From contig NC_087075.1 in the NCBI RefSeq assembly GCF_026151205.1, positions 6,094,858 through 6,158,857 on the forward strand: a stretch of 64,000 bases of DNA, in the 5' to 3' direction. Positions 22,138 to 41,100 of the stretch are shown one piece after another; positions within the stretch are counted from its first letter, which is position 1; every line of letters begins with the position of its first letter. The notes beneath the pieces are model-generated. The model made no database searches. It was not told where the DNA came from and worked only from the letters and a program-made list of their open reading frames with translations. The stretch is from Bolinopsis microptera (lineage: Eukaryota > Ctenophora > Tentaculata > Lobata > Bolinopsidae). The translations under genes and the position numbers were made by a program.

Positions 22138-22710
22138 ATGCTGGCTGCTGATGTCAAAGATGCTGGATCAGGTTCAGAACTGGTAAAAATAGACAAGTCC
22201 AACATAATGCAACTAAAAATTCTGAACGCTTCCATCCTCCCGATCCACTACACTCCCAAATTCTATCAGTATGTGCTACAGAACCCTAGCTGCAGCCGAT
22301 TGGCCATGTGGTATGGAAAGTATGTGGGAATGGTATGCTGTAAGGTGGACTCAAATATCCTCTATATAATGACACTGGGGTGCTTGGTACTTTATCGTAG
22401 AAAGAAGATAGGAACAAAGTTGCTGAACTTTGTGTTGGAGCTTTCAAAAGCTGAGAAATGTAGTGCAGTTCAGTTACATGTTCAAAGTTCAAACAGTGAG
22501 GCTGTTGAGTTTTATGAGAAGTTTGGGTTTTGTGTGAAGGATAACATAGATAACTACTATCGATATTTAAAACCAACCAGTGCTCTGCTGCTAGAAAGAC
22601 TTATAGTCCCTTCAAATTCAGAGCAGCAAGTAATGCAAATGGTTCCTTCTGGAGAAGATGAAATGGATCATACAGAAGAGAAACTAGTAGAATTATCATC
22701 AGATAAATGA
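22138..22710 (+). CDS. NAA50: N-alpha-acetyltransferase 50 (NatE catalytic subunit), intronless
   Basis: A 190-residue GNAT-fold protein from the ATG at 22138, the first in-frame Met. Family landmarks in order are ASILPIHYTPKFYQYVL (substrate-side helix and loop), AMWYGKYVGMVCCKVD, LYIMTLGCLVLYRRKKIGTK (acetyl-CoA loop), and QLHVQSSNSEAVEFYEKFGF. The Tyr in LYIMTLG and the His in LHVQ correspond to the catalytic Tyr73 and His112 of human NAA50. In the acetyl-CoA motif RxxGxG the first Gly is Lys here (RRKKIG). The protein acetylates N-termini starting with Met in the cytosol, near the ribosome with NatA. An acidic C-terminal tail of about 25 residues extends beyond the human length. A continuous frame where most neighbours have introns could mean retroposition or simple intron loss. 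Confidence 0.92.
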   Translation: MLAADVKDAGSGSELVKIDKSNIMQLKILNASILPIHYTPKFYQYVLQNPSCSRLAMWYGKYVGMVCCKVDSNILYIMTLGCLVLYRRKKIGTKLLNFVLELSKAEKCSAVQLHVQSSNSEAVEFYEKFGFCVKDNIDNYYRYLKPTSALLLERLIVPSNSEQQVMQMVPSGEDEMDHTEEKLVELSSDK

Positions 22711-23000
22711 GATTGTCGTTGTAGCTACCCTGACTGGCCAAACAGTTTCATCCTTCTTTCTCGACGGAATAAATCGCCCAACTTTTAATCTTAATTTATG
22801 TTAATAAATGATAAGTAAATAACCTCTTTAGATTTATGATACGTAAATTTTGGTTCAACTGTTATTGGTATAGTTTGAATTCTATTCAATTTATACGTAT
22901 GACATCAATACACAATATCATAAAATTATGAACATTATACTTAACTGTTTCAATTTCTCAAGTATCACTCTTTAATCCACACATTCCTAAAGTAGCCAGA

Positions 23001-23515
23001 ATGACCAAGAAGAGACGTAATGGAGGACGTAACAAGAACGGTCGTGGACACGTTAAATTCCTGAGGTGCACCAACTGTGCCCGTTGCGTTCCCAAGGACA
23101 AGGCTATTAAGAAGTTCATAATAAGGAACATAGTAGAGGCTGCCGCACTGAGAGATATCGGGGAACAGAGTGTTTACAAGAGTTATATCCTGCCTAAGAT
23201 CTACGTCAAATTGCACTACTGTGTGTCTTGTGCTATTCACAGTAAAGTAGTAAGGAACAGGTACGTGGACTTTATAAACTGTTACTTGGATCTTTTCGTG
23301 AATATTGTCTTCCTAAACTAAAGTAACCTTGCCTTCAATTTTTGTTCAAAATCATAAAGTAAACCCTCACATAAAACTGTTATAATTAATTAAATATCTT
23401 GTTACTTAATTAAATGTCTTGTTACAGGTCCAGAGAAAACAGAAGAATAAGGACCCCACCTGTCCGAGGGCCACCCGGAAGACAGCCCCAGCAACAGCAG
23501 AAAACCAACAATTAA
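23001..23515 (+). CDS. RPS26: 40S ribosomal protein S26 (eS26)
   Basis: Two exons, 23001-23260 and 23428-23515, encode 115 residues. The start [20 protein letters not shown], the zinc-ribbon [17 protein letters not shown] with its second pair in [14 protein letters not shown], and the RNRSREN..R..PP tail match eS26 along its whole length (human 115 aa). The protein lies at the mRNA exit channel of the small subunit and contacts sequence upstream of the start codon. The intron splits the Arg codon AG|G in RNR, uses a GTACGT donor, and is 167 bases long. It starts 290 bases after the NAA50 stop. Confidence 0.97.
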
Positions 23516-23744
23516 TTCATGATGGCTTTTTAATTTTATTCTAAGTTGTTCATATCCCTTTTATTGCTTCGCCTCCTTATTGTTCAGCAATATATTTGAA
23601 AATGTGCTGTGATCTGCTGTAATAATTTTGAAGACTCGTGATTTTATGTACCGATTAGCTGATTCTACTACTAGTATGATAAGACTAAGTTGCTTAACAT
23701 TTAAACCTAAACGGAATATCACATGACCCTACCCCAACTAGCTG

Positions 23745-26700
23745 ATGAGCAGTTCTGACGACACTCTCCTACAACAAAACCCCACAACACGACACGTGCT
23801 CCCCAAACATCGCGCTTACTACTCATCATCAGACGACAGTGCAGCGCCTACCACCCCTACACGCAGATCATCTGACCGAGTTCAAGTCACCCGATCTCGA
23901 GTTAGTTCACCGTCTTCTTCAGAAGAGGAAGGAGCGTGTAAACGTCATGAAGAGGAGCACCGGGAAAGGAGAGTAAAGCGGAGTCAAGAGAAGAGTTCCA
24001 ATCGGAGAAAACATGCCCGGTCCTCTAGTTTCGTGTTCGATCACCCCTTGGTTCACCATGCCAGGACCAGCTCCTATGCCATGTACCAACAAAGTGTAGG
24101 TAGTGTGATGATTGTTGGTTTTGTGATATTTCGTGCCAATTTGGCGAACATAATTTTGTTTATTTGAGCACGGTTTAACTTTTCAATAAAAATACATTGA
24201 CTGATCCTCTAGAATCATGTTAAAGCTATCATGGACTATTTCTCTGAATGAAAAGTTCATTGTTCTTTCGAAAATTATGCACTTGATTGCCTATTGAATC
24301 CCTTGAGCACTGAGCACTGTGTGTATAATTTGTTCTAACTAATTAAATACTCAATTAATATAATGAATGCAGGTTGACATAGCTCGGAACACAATATCAG
24401 AACTAGACTTACCTGCAAGTAGTTGGTGCGGCTTCTTTGCAGCTGCCATGTTAGCAGTGACTTTGGGGGAAGTTGTTAAAATCAACAACGCTCAAACTAA
24501 CCCTTACATGGTAATTAGATTGGTTACTTTTATAAGTAAATAAACTTTTATAAATGAATAGATTGGTTAATTTTATAAGTAAATAAACTTTTATAAATGA
24601 ATAGATAGGTTACTTAGACATTTTAGCGTGTTTCTCGTTTGAATGTTGCTGAAAACTTACACATGGCAGATGTAGTTATGGAGCGTGTATGTTTCACTTT
24701 CTGATACAATAATATTGTCAGTCGAATGCTACCTCTACGCTCTAAGATAACTAATATATACTAACGAACTAACACCCTGCTGACGAACTAACACCCTGCT
24801 GTTTTCAGGACGAAGTATTCCACGTGCGCCAGGCGCAACACTTCTGCGCAGGAAACTGGACAGTATGGGACAGCAAGATAACTACGCTACCTGGCTTGTA
24901 TTTACTGAACGCAGTTATTGCACATTGTGCAGGGTTTATGACTGGTAAACCCAACATTGAGTATTGCTCTCTGGAAAAACTAAGGTTTGTCCACTTGTGG
25001 ATAGTTTTTGTCTTGAAAATGAAATTTAAGATTTCAATCTGATGTTGTGTATTAAACGGCAAACTTTCCATCTCCGTGATTAATTGTATGCAATTTCTTA
25101 GTTATGATAATTAATGTTATCTCTTTTTTCAGGTTTGTCAACATAGTGATGTCAGTATTGATATTTGTAGTTATGTACACGATATTCAGGAAGCTATCTC
25201 GTCGTTTAAAGGTAAGTTCGTGTACTTATTCACACTGCTATATTGAAGTGTACTGTTGACAGAAATTATCTCTCATTTCAAAAACTTCCAGTCAAATATT
25301 ACTCCTTTTTTAGATAAAATTATCTACTAGCGCGGTATCTTATGAATTTTTATTTTTCAGGATGATCCCGGTTTAGGTATTCAGCCGATACACCGAACAT
25401 GCTGCATGATGAACAGCCTAGTGCTGACTTGCTTTCCTTTACTCTACTTCTACAACCTTCTATATTATACTGATGTTGGAAGTGTGTTATTTGTATTAGC
25501 TAGTTACAGTTGTTCTATCAGAAACCATCATCTGAAATCTGCCATGGTAAGTGAAGACGAGGGCCGGTCACAGTCGCTAAATGTGTCACGTAAACGTAGC
25601 GCGCTGAGCAACTTTATCTGTGTAATGCACAGAATTCAAACATTTTCGAAGCATAAAATTTTGCGCGCACGCGCGTTTTAACATCCACCACTTGTTTTAG
25701 CCGTCTTATGTACATTTGACCTGCCTTTCCATACCATGATTATAAATCCATCCTCTGCTATTTTCAGCTGGGCGCCATATCAGTTTTATTTCGGCAAACA
25801 AACATTATATGGGTCGGCTTTACCGCTGGAACTGTAGTTATTAGGTCAGTGGTAAAGATAAAGCCTTCTTTGTCCATCTCTTCTCAATTACCGTTTCCTC
25901 CCAACTTTGACTAGAAATAAGCTCTCCTTTCTGAGCCTTAACATACTTTACTTTTAGGGACATCGAAAATCGAGGATTACTAGAGCATTGCGATGATTTC
26001 TTCTCTCAAATGGAAATAGCTGTTAAAGTAATATTGAGATATTTCTGGCAGTATCTGCTTTTACTCCTACCTTATCTGATGGTTCTCGCTGGATTCGGTG
26101 TTTTTATTGTCTTAAACGGTGGTATCGTTGTCGGTAAGTACTCATTCCTAACAACTTGACATATTTCTGGGATATTATTTCCTAATTGAAATTGTGTCAA
26201 AAGTTATAATTTCGAACGTGTTAGTTCATTGACATTTTTCAAGAATTACCCGCACTTAAAGTTAACCCTGTTCCTACCCTCAGGTGACAAGAGTGCCCAC
26301 ACAGCAGTTCTACATTTCCCTCAGTTTCTCTATTTCCTTCTCTTCCTTACTGCATTCTCCTTACCCCACATGATCCAACGGCTACGACACAGTCATCTCA
26401 CTGTACTTTACTACGTTTTTAAGTGAGACAGTTTCTAAATTCCCATGCATCTTGCTTAATAATTACATATTTTCTTGTTAATTTAATGTGCTCAAATTTG
26501 TAACTTCCATCCTAGTTCACCGTTTCACCAGTTAAATGATATTAACTGTTATCTCAGGCCTGTACACGTGTTACTTTTCTTCATGAGTGCAGTTTTGGCT
26601 CTTTACTTCTTCCGATATGAGCATCCCTATCTTCTGGCTGATAACAGACACTATACATTTTACATCTGGCGAAAAATCCTGAAGTAAGTTGGTTTGTAAA

Positions 26701-27546
26701 TGTACCTTCTAATTTAAGTTTTAATTATAACACAGGGGTTAATGGACTTATTAATTTTCATCTCTCACGGCATGTTGGATTGATAAAATTTGCCCAACCC
26801 CTCCCTTACATAACTTCTGTAATTTTTAACAAGTGAATTAAGTACTTCATATCTAGTTCAGTGTAAGTAGTGTATTAAGTCCCCAATCTATCTAACAAAT
26901 CACTTCAGTCGGACGTCCTACACAATGTACTACCTCCTCCCGGTATGTTTCTACACATTCCTAAACATTGTGGCCCTCCTTTCAACGGTCCACTCCAAGT
27001 TCTTCACTCTGCTCTATTTCCTCTGCGTGGCTAGTCAGATTGTACCGCAGGGCTTGCTGGAGTTCAGATACTTTATCTTACCTTATCTGCTGTACAGGTG
27101 ATTAGGGCTAATATTGGATAATTAATTACTTAATTATCGGTAAATTGATTAGTTTAAGTGTTTTTCGAGTTTTTTTTGTCGATTATTATTATTATTAATT
27201 ATTTTCTGACTTATTATTTTCTGACCTTTAAGAATAGCGATTGTTGAACCTCTTTAACAATCGCTATTCTTAGAAGTCAGAAAAAATATGCTCAGCTTCG
27301 ATACTAGGTACCTAGTCTCATTGAATATAAATATAAGATTATTTTCAATATTAGTCGAACGTATGTCTCTAAACAATAAATACTCCTAGGCTGCACGTGC
27401 CGCAACACTCGTGGGTGGTGTTATTCCTGGAACTCTGTCAGTACACCGTGATTAACCTGGTCACTGTCAAAATCTTCCTCAACAAAACTTTTGACTGGGA
27501 GATCACGGATTCTCTAACTCCTAACCCTCAGCGATTTATGTGGTGA
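23745..27546 (+). CDS. ALG10: ALG10, dolichyl-P-Glc alpha-1,2-glucosyltransferase
   Basis: Eleven exons: 23745-24095, 24373-24510, 24809-24984, 25133-25211, 25361-25546, 25768-25844, 25958-26133, 26284-26422, 26558-26683, 26909-27097 and 27390-27546. All phases agree, for 597 residues. Matches to the ER-membrane enzyme that adds the last glucose of the N-glycan precursor: PYMDEVFHVRQAQHFCAGNW, ITTLPGLYLL, FRQTNIIWVGF, VVNGG-like LNGGIVVGDKSAH, YLLADNRHYTFYIWRKIL, LLEFRYFILPYLLYR and the end NPQRFMW. About a dozen hydrophobic segments are present. Oddity: exon 1 adds about 115 Ser/Arg/Glu-rich residues absent from human ALG10 (473 aa). The join from exon 1 to exon 2 (donor GTAGGT) is the least certain part; exon 1 could belong to another transcript. 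Confidence 0.9.
27216..27286. repeat. long hairpin in the last ALG10 intron
   Basis: Left arm TAAGAATAGCGATTGTT and right arm AACAATCGCTATTCTTA are perfect inverse copies around a short GAACCTCTTT-type loop, and flanking TTCTGAC/GTCAGAA adds more pairs after small bulges. It could be an insertion scar or a structured intronic RNA. It is too short for a coding unit. Confidence 0.7.
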
Positions 27547-29296
27547 CGTCATTAATTACCATGGTTACGTCATTAATTACCATGGTGTCGTTATCTAACA
27601 CTGTTTTAGAATAATTTTGGGCAACTGCTAATTAAACGTTTGATGTCTGGCTGTAATTCATAAAATTGGACTAGTTGAATAATTTTGCGTCGTCATCAAA
27701 CACCCCTTGTAAGATGGTTTTGTATTAAATTTACTGTATATCATGTAGTGTTTAAATTCATTTTGTCAGATTTTTTTGGTTAGTTATGATATTTGATTGA
27801 TTTTGTGATTCCTATTTCCTCTTGATATTGCTAATGTATGTTCAGTCGTCCTTTAATTATCAAGCTCAGCCCAGAGTATGGTATCAGAAATACTTATTTT
27901 TGGTTTTCGATTTTGGCCGGAAAATGCCCATTTACTCAAATGGTCATGAGCACCGCATCCCTATTTTCATCAAGCACCTTGGGTACGTAGGTGTCATGCC
28001 AAGGCTCCCCCAACTTCACGCATTTATATTTGTCCAAATGATTCCTTGATCAAGGATTTTAAATTGTTAGTGATTAAATGAATAAACGTAAAACAAGCAA
28101 TTTTGATTCTTGTAATTAACAGTAACAACAATTTTATCTTGTCAAAAATTTGATATATTTTCACACCTTCCTGCCTTGTGCCTTCATTTTTTACATTCTG
28201 GGCCGTGAATCATTGTTTAGTTTGGTTTTAAGTTTAAATAATGTGTTTTCGTTGTAAATGAGTCATCGTGAGCGATGATGAAGCAAATTTATTGCTACTG
28301 TAACAAATTTACTTGACCAAGGTGTAGCCAATTTGTGCCGAAGTTGGGGACAAAGAGGCTAAAACATTATGTTATCCCAAAACTTAGTGCAGAATCAATA
28401 CAAGTTATAGACATATTTTGATTTAACGTTTCAAATTGGATACGCTTTCGGTGGAGATATATCGCACGGAGTACGGACCTCTAATTGTCTAAAAGCCGAC
28501 TCCGAGCTCGTGTTGCATAGCATAGGGGAGGCCTTCAGATCGCACTACTGATTACAAAGGGAGGCCTAGATTCCAAGTTCGTATATTATTATAATTAAGG
28601 ATCAGGTGCAGTGGCGTAACGTTCAGTTGCCTGTTGGTGCCCCCTTCTAAAATTGAACTGATACACGTTGCAACCCCTTTTCGCACTCCAGCCGTCCGTG
28701 AACGAGAGAGGTATACAACGTGTAGCAAAAATTGAACAAATCAGATGATCATATTTTAGAGGATACGCCTGCAAAATCTCTAACAATGACGAGATGCTCT
28801 GCTTCGCAGAGCAACGATCTGGAAGTAAAGTGTTTTGCGCCCCTACTAAGTCGCTCGCCCAAATTTTAAGAAAATTCTTGTGAAAAGGCCCTTTGGGCAT
28901 ACAAGTGATCTAAATCGGTGTATTTTTGGACGGTGATTCCGAATCACCCCATGACGTAGGGTTAAAATGCTTCCCTGGAGAGTTAGGGGCAAAAAACCGT
29001 TTTGGTCACGTGACAGGCTAGTAAAATCAAAAATACGAATTCGATTGTTTAGGGCTCGGGTTTGGGTTGTGGTAAGGGTTATGGTTAGCTTCGGGGTTAT
29101 GGTTAGGGTTAGCGTTGGGATTACCCAGCAGACCTTACTGGCTGGCGATATTACTACAGGTGATCGCGTCTTCACAGCTTGTTCGTGATGAACTCCGCGC
29201 GCGCTCGTTAGTTCATTGCATTTGCACGCTTCAAACATTCCAAGAATGCAATTGCACCACGTGATACGATTCAGCCAATCAGATTGGAGGACTTCG

Positions 29297-29402
29297 TTGA
29301 CCATTGTTAATGGTCTGACCCGGCGTGCGCTACTTCGTAGCACTTGCCATCGCATCACTTGCGCGCTACTTCGAAGAAATTTAGACGAGTAACATCCGTC
29401 AA
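29297..29402 (+). repeat. TTGAC...GTCAA short TIR repeat, copy 2
   Basis: Same ends as the unit at 15829-15939 (TTGACCATTGTTAATGGTCT and GACGAGTAACATCCGTCAA). The body is CGCGCTACTTCG-rich. Confidence 0.7.
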
Positions 29403-29825
29403 AGGACTTCGCCGCTTCGACGCGCCGCGCGAACTAGCATTCTTGCTTCGATCGTTGCTCTGCTTCGCAGAGCAACGATCTCGATGGGTTGACATCGTCA
29501 ACCAATCAATCAGAGAACAAGAATCCGCAAAGTTAAAGCTGCGCACTTTTATAAGTAAAGGCCCAAAATAAGACTTTTCGCGATAATTCAAAATCTAGGT
29601 TGTCCCAAATTGTGCTCCTGAGGAGCTAACTTTAGTTTTACGAGACGGACGTTTTGTTGAAAACCAGACGTTTCTATCTCTTTTATTTTCGAAGTTAGGC
29701 CCCTACCAGTAAGGTTTCCTGGGTAGTGTTTATGTAAAACCGTTTTGTACGGCTGCAAAACCATAAAAACCAAAGTCACGTGAAATTTTCGGGCGAGCGA
29801 ATTAATATTAGTAAAAGCCAGGGTT

Positions 29826-29948
29826 TTGACCATTGTTAATGGTCTGGCCCGGCGGGCGCTACTTCGTAGCACTTGCCAATATTTCGAGAAGAAATGAGAA
29901 AGCGGCGCGCGCAACTTCGAAGAAATTCAGACGAGTAACATCCGTCAA
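29826..29948 (+). repeat. TTGAC...GTCAA short TIR repeat, copy 3
   Basis: Same ends and internal order as copies 1 and 2, with a 17-base longer centre (AATATTTCGAGAAGAAATGA). Confidence 0.7.
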
Positions 29949-30434
29949 TCAAGTTCGACACTAAATGTATTAATATTATTAAACACCTAGACAGGGGGTG
30001 TGGTCTGAAAATCTGCGATTTTGGCGGACGTCCTGAGTAGTTAGTAATGGCCCCTTAAATGTTCAATTCAAGTTACATCAAAGCTTTTGGTGAGAAAGGT
30101 GCATCTAACTCCAGTAACTTTCAATATGAATGAGTACGGAGTAGGGTATAGTGGTAGATGGATAGATTAGCCAAAAAATGGCTTACTTCGTACCCAATCT
30201 ACAATTTTTGTAGGTTCTTGTTTCCTTTTGTTCAACAAAAAAAAACAAACACTTAAAATAGAGAACAATTAAATAATCTTAAAATAAAATTACATTTGGA
30301 CTCGGCCAAACTGAAACGCGGGGTCGAATCATGAGAAAACCTGTTTTTTGTTACCGGAAGCTAATTGAAAGTAGCTGTAGCTAATTATATAGGTAAGATT
30401 CAGCTCATTAAAGTAGCAAATTATTAAAAGTTCA

Positions 30435-37674
<7,240 letters not shown>

Positions 37675-38109
37675 TTCAGCAAGTGTTAACTACAATGCAA
37701 CTGGTTAAAACAAGAACACTACTTTGGCAAGACACAAATTGGGGATTTGCTTACATTAAGACACGACGAAATTGGTCAATTTAAATGTATATCTGCGAAG
37801 TTACAAAATAAAGTACTCTACAGACACAGTATAAATGTTATTTGAAAATTCTCCAATCAATCAGTGAGTGTAATCTATGTACAAAAAGGGTAATAAGTTA
37901 CAAAGCTTACTAAAGTCTCTCCGCAAAATAAGAAGACTTATCAAGCTTCAAAAGATAATAGTCATTGATGGTTCTCATTATTTCTCATTAAATTAGGCGA
38001 TTATCCATAACGATAAATTGTCTGTTTACCCCTGTTTACCAAGAGTCTCTGAGATCGTTATAAGACGATTAACACTTTCATTTTATCAGAATCCTAACTT
38101 GTGAGAGGC

Positions 38110-41100
38110 TCACACTTCAGAACCGAGGAACCTTTTCTGCTTGAATAGCTCTGGTTTGGAGTGTTCAGGATAATGTTTAGGATCTCCGAGCATTTTCCCT
38201 TTCAGTGGATCGTATGTTGACATAATAAGTGCGCCTCCAAAGGTAGCAACAAAGAGGTATGCAACGTTAGCTTGCCTGAAAAAACCAATCATTAGTATTT
38301 ATACATTTTAAATGATTATAAATAACTAATAAGTATTGATGATGATGAAAATCTTTTAAAAATAACTGGCTACAATGAGCATTTTAATAACAATAAATAG
38401 TAGAGATCAAAAACCTTAATTTCCAATAGAGAAATTTATAGAAACACACCTAACAAATTTTACCCTGCTAACAGCTATTAAAAAACATTAATAGTTTCGT
38501 ATAAAAATTATGATCTAAACAATTACTACCCTTCAAAAATTAATAAAAATGTTTATGTAACAAAATATTTGACTTTACCAGTCTCTTGACGTTTCAAAAT
38601 GAAACTGAGGTTGAAGATGCAGTTACAAAAGGCCACTGGTTCTTAATGGTTACTGAAACAAACTTTATCCAAAATAAAAGTTTTAAAGCAGTCCATATCT
38701 GCTTTCCTGTGAACTGAACAGCTCAAATAGAAAAACTCATTCCCTTGTTATTAATATAACAATATTTAGTTTAAAGGTGATTGTTTTCAGATAAACATAG
38801 TCCAATAACACTATACTACACTTCAATATGCTTGGTATTTAATCCTTTATCATAATAGTAGCAAAATTAGCAAAATTAGATGCTATAATAAAGCCTTATC
38901 TTTTCGAAAGATTTATCTTCCGCTTAAGATTTAACCCCTCGCTTTCTACAATTTTAACACACACACTTATAAATATATCGTCCCTTGAGCAGTTTAGTAT
39001 GATGGAGCCCTGCTCAGTTGCTAGATCGACTATGGGCCTACCACTGTTGCACAGGGTGATGATTCGTTCCGCTTGACATTGTAGATTTGTGTCCACAAGC
39101 TCACAACTTGATAGTAGGTGCAGTGCTGTTTGCTCATCCGAGCCACAGATGCACAGCGGAGAGGCCGCTGCTCTGTCAACTCTGAAGAGAAACGAGTTCA
39201 GTAGATTGTTCTTGTACATGAGACTCATAACCAATACTTCCACTTCGCGGCTCACTCCAAAGGGGATGGGAAGGGGGTTGCAGGAGACTCTTGGAATATC
39301 AGACCATCCTTCCATAAGTAGTAGGTTTTGTAGACTTTCTTGCCAAAGTAGCTCTGTGAACTGCTGTATCATTCCCTTGGTGTACTTGTAAGTCTTTGGG
39401 GATAGTAGCAGAATGTGGTCCAGGTTTCTGTGGCTGATTTCACCGAAGTCACAGGCCTGAACTTCTGTGTTAAAATGTTCTGCTTTCCATTGTAGGAACT
39501 TCTGCACCTCTCGGAGATGACAGAGCACTGTTGGGTTCTTTTCATTTAGCTGAGTTTTCACAAAGTCATAGTGAATGTCATTTGAGTCATGGAGAACCTT
39601 GAGGTAGTGTTTGATCGAGATTATTCTTCCCAAAGTTTGGAGTGGTAGCACACCCAGAATGACTTCCAGTATGGCCCCATGGACGTTGAAAACAGCTCCA
39701 ACTGCAGCTTTAGACACTCTGTACCATAGTTTGTTTATGTCTGACATATTTGAATTGTTCATCCATATGGTAGAACCATAAAACAAGGTCGAGAACAGAA
39801 TTGTTTTGGTCACTCTCACTATAACTGCTTGGTTCATGCCCCAGTTTCTGTTTGCATAACGGCTCATACAAACCCAGCGATATACTAGATTGTTGTGTAC
39901 ATGCTTGCTATGCTGTTTGAAGGTTAACTTACTGTCCAAAATGACACCAAGAACCCTTGTCTGATCCGTTAACTGAATTGTTTTCCCTCCAAGGTTGAAT
40001 GAAGTCGGGACTCCAGCATGATCATAGCAGTTGAAGCATATAATTTCAGTCTTATTTTTGTTGCAGTTAATAACCATGCGCCAACAAGAGGTCCAATATT
40101 CAATGCTGTCCATAGCCAGGTTGAGATAGAAAAGGCACTCTTCCAAGTCTCTACCAACCACTTTCACCGTACCATCATCAGCGAATTTTAACACACTTAT
40201 TTGTTGGTACACTGAACAGACTGCCTCAATATCCATAATGAAGAATTTGAACAAAATAGGAGACAGCACAGATCCTTGTGGTAACCCATAGTCCAAGCAG
40301 TCCCTAACAGGGCCAAGGAATCCATTTATTAATAGGCACACTGTGCGACCAGATAGAAAACTGTCTATAGTTTTTAGGTAACAGCCATGAACACCAGCTC
40401 TCCAGAGCTTAACAATTAGACCTTTTTTCCAGACGGAATCAAATGCCTTTTCGAAGTCGATAAACAAGCAAAGTACCGTAAGCTTCTTTATAATATCACC
40501 TTTAATACCAACAGTCAGTCGATTGAGGTATCTAATAGTATTCTTGCCTTTTGAGAATCCTTCCTGATTTACATCCGTAAGTCCCACTTTCATAAGATAT
40601 ATATCAAGTCGTCGTGCCAGGATTCGTTCAAACAGTTTCCCTACATATGAAGATATTGAAATGGGCCTGTATGCACCTGCTTGGGAGTATGATGACTTTC
40701 CGTCTTTTTTGAGAAACACAATCTTAGAATCGTTCCACAGCCAGAGCCCATTTCGCAGGCAGAGTGTAAAAAGCTTGCTTAGTGCATGAATTGCAATCGG
40801 ACCTAGTTTCTTTAGCATAGACTGATGCACTTCGTGGTTATCAAAACTGGCGGCTGTTGATTGAATGCCTTTCAGAGTAGCAGAGACCTCCCATGGTGTA
40901 ACAGGGCAATAAAGGGTGGAGCTGTTGGTAAACCTATCTGCCATTGCCTCAGTTGCACTGGGTTGAAAGTTTCTGTATTTTATGTCATCATACAGTTTGT
41001 TTATATCCTGAAAGAAAGCATTATCGAATTTATCGATATTATTTTCGATGTGTTTAGCCTGGAAAAATGTTTCAAACATTTCTTTCTCAATGTCAGCATT

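Noticed and set aside
29045-29125. Telomere remnant (GGTTAGGGTTAG strings)
   Set aside because: Too short and degenerate, with no array.
38110-38292. Stand-alone 60-residue membrane protein starting at 38292
   Set aside because: Its first codons lie in a TTTTTTCAG splice acceptor, and a phase-matched microexon is found upstream.
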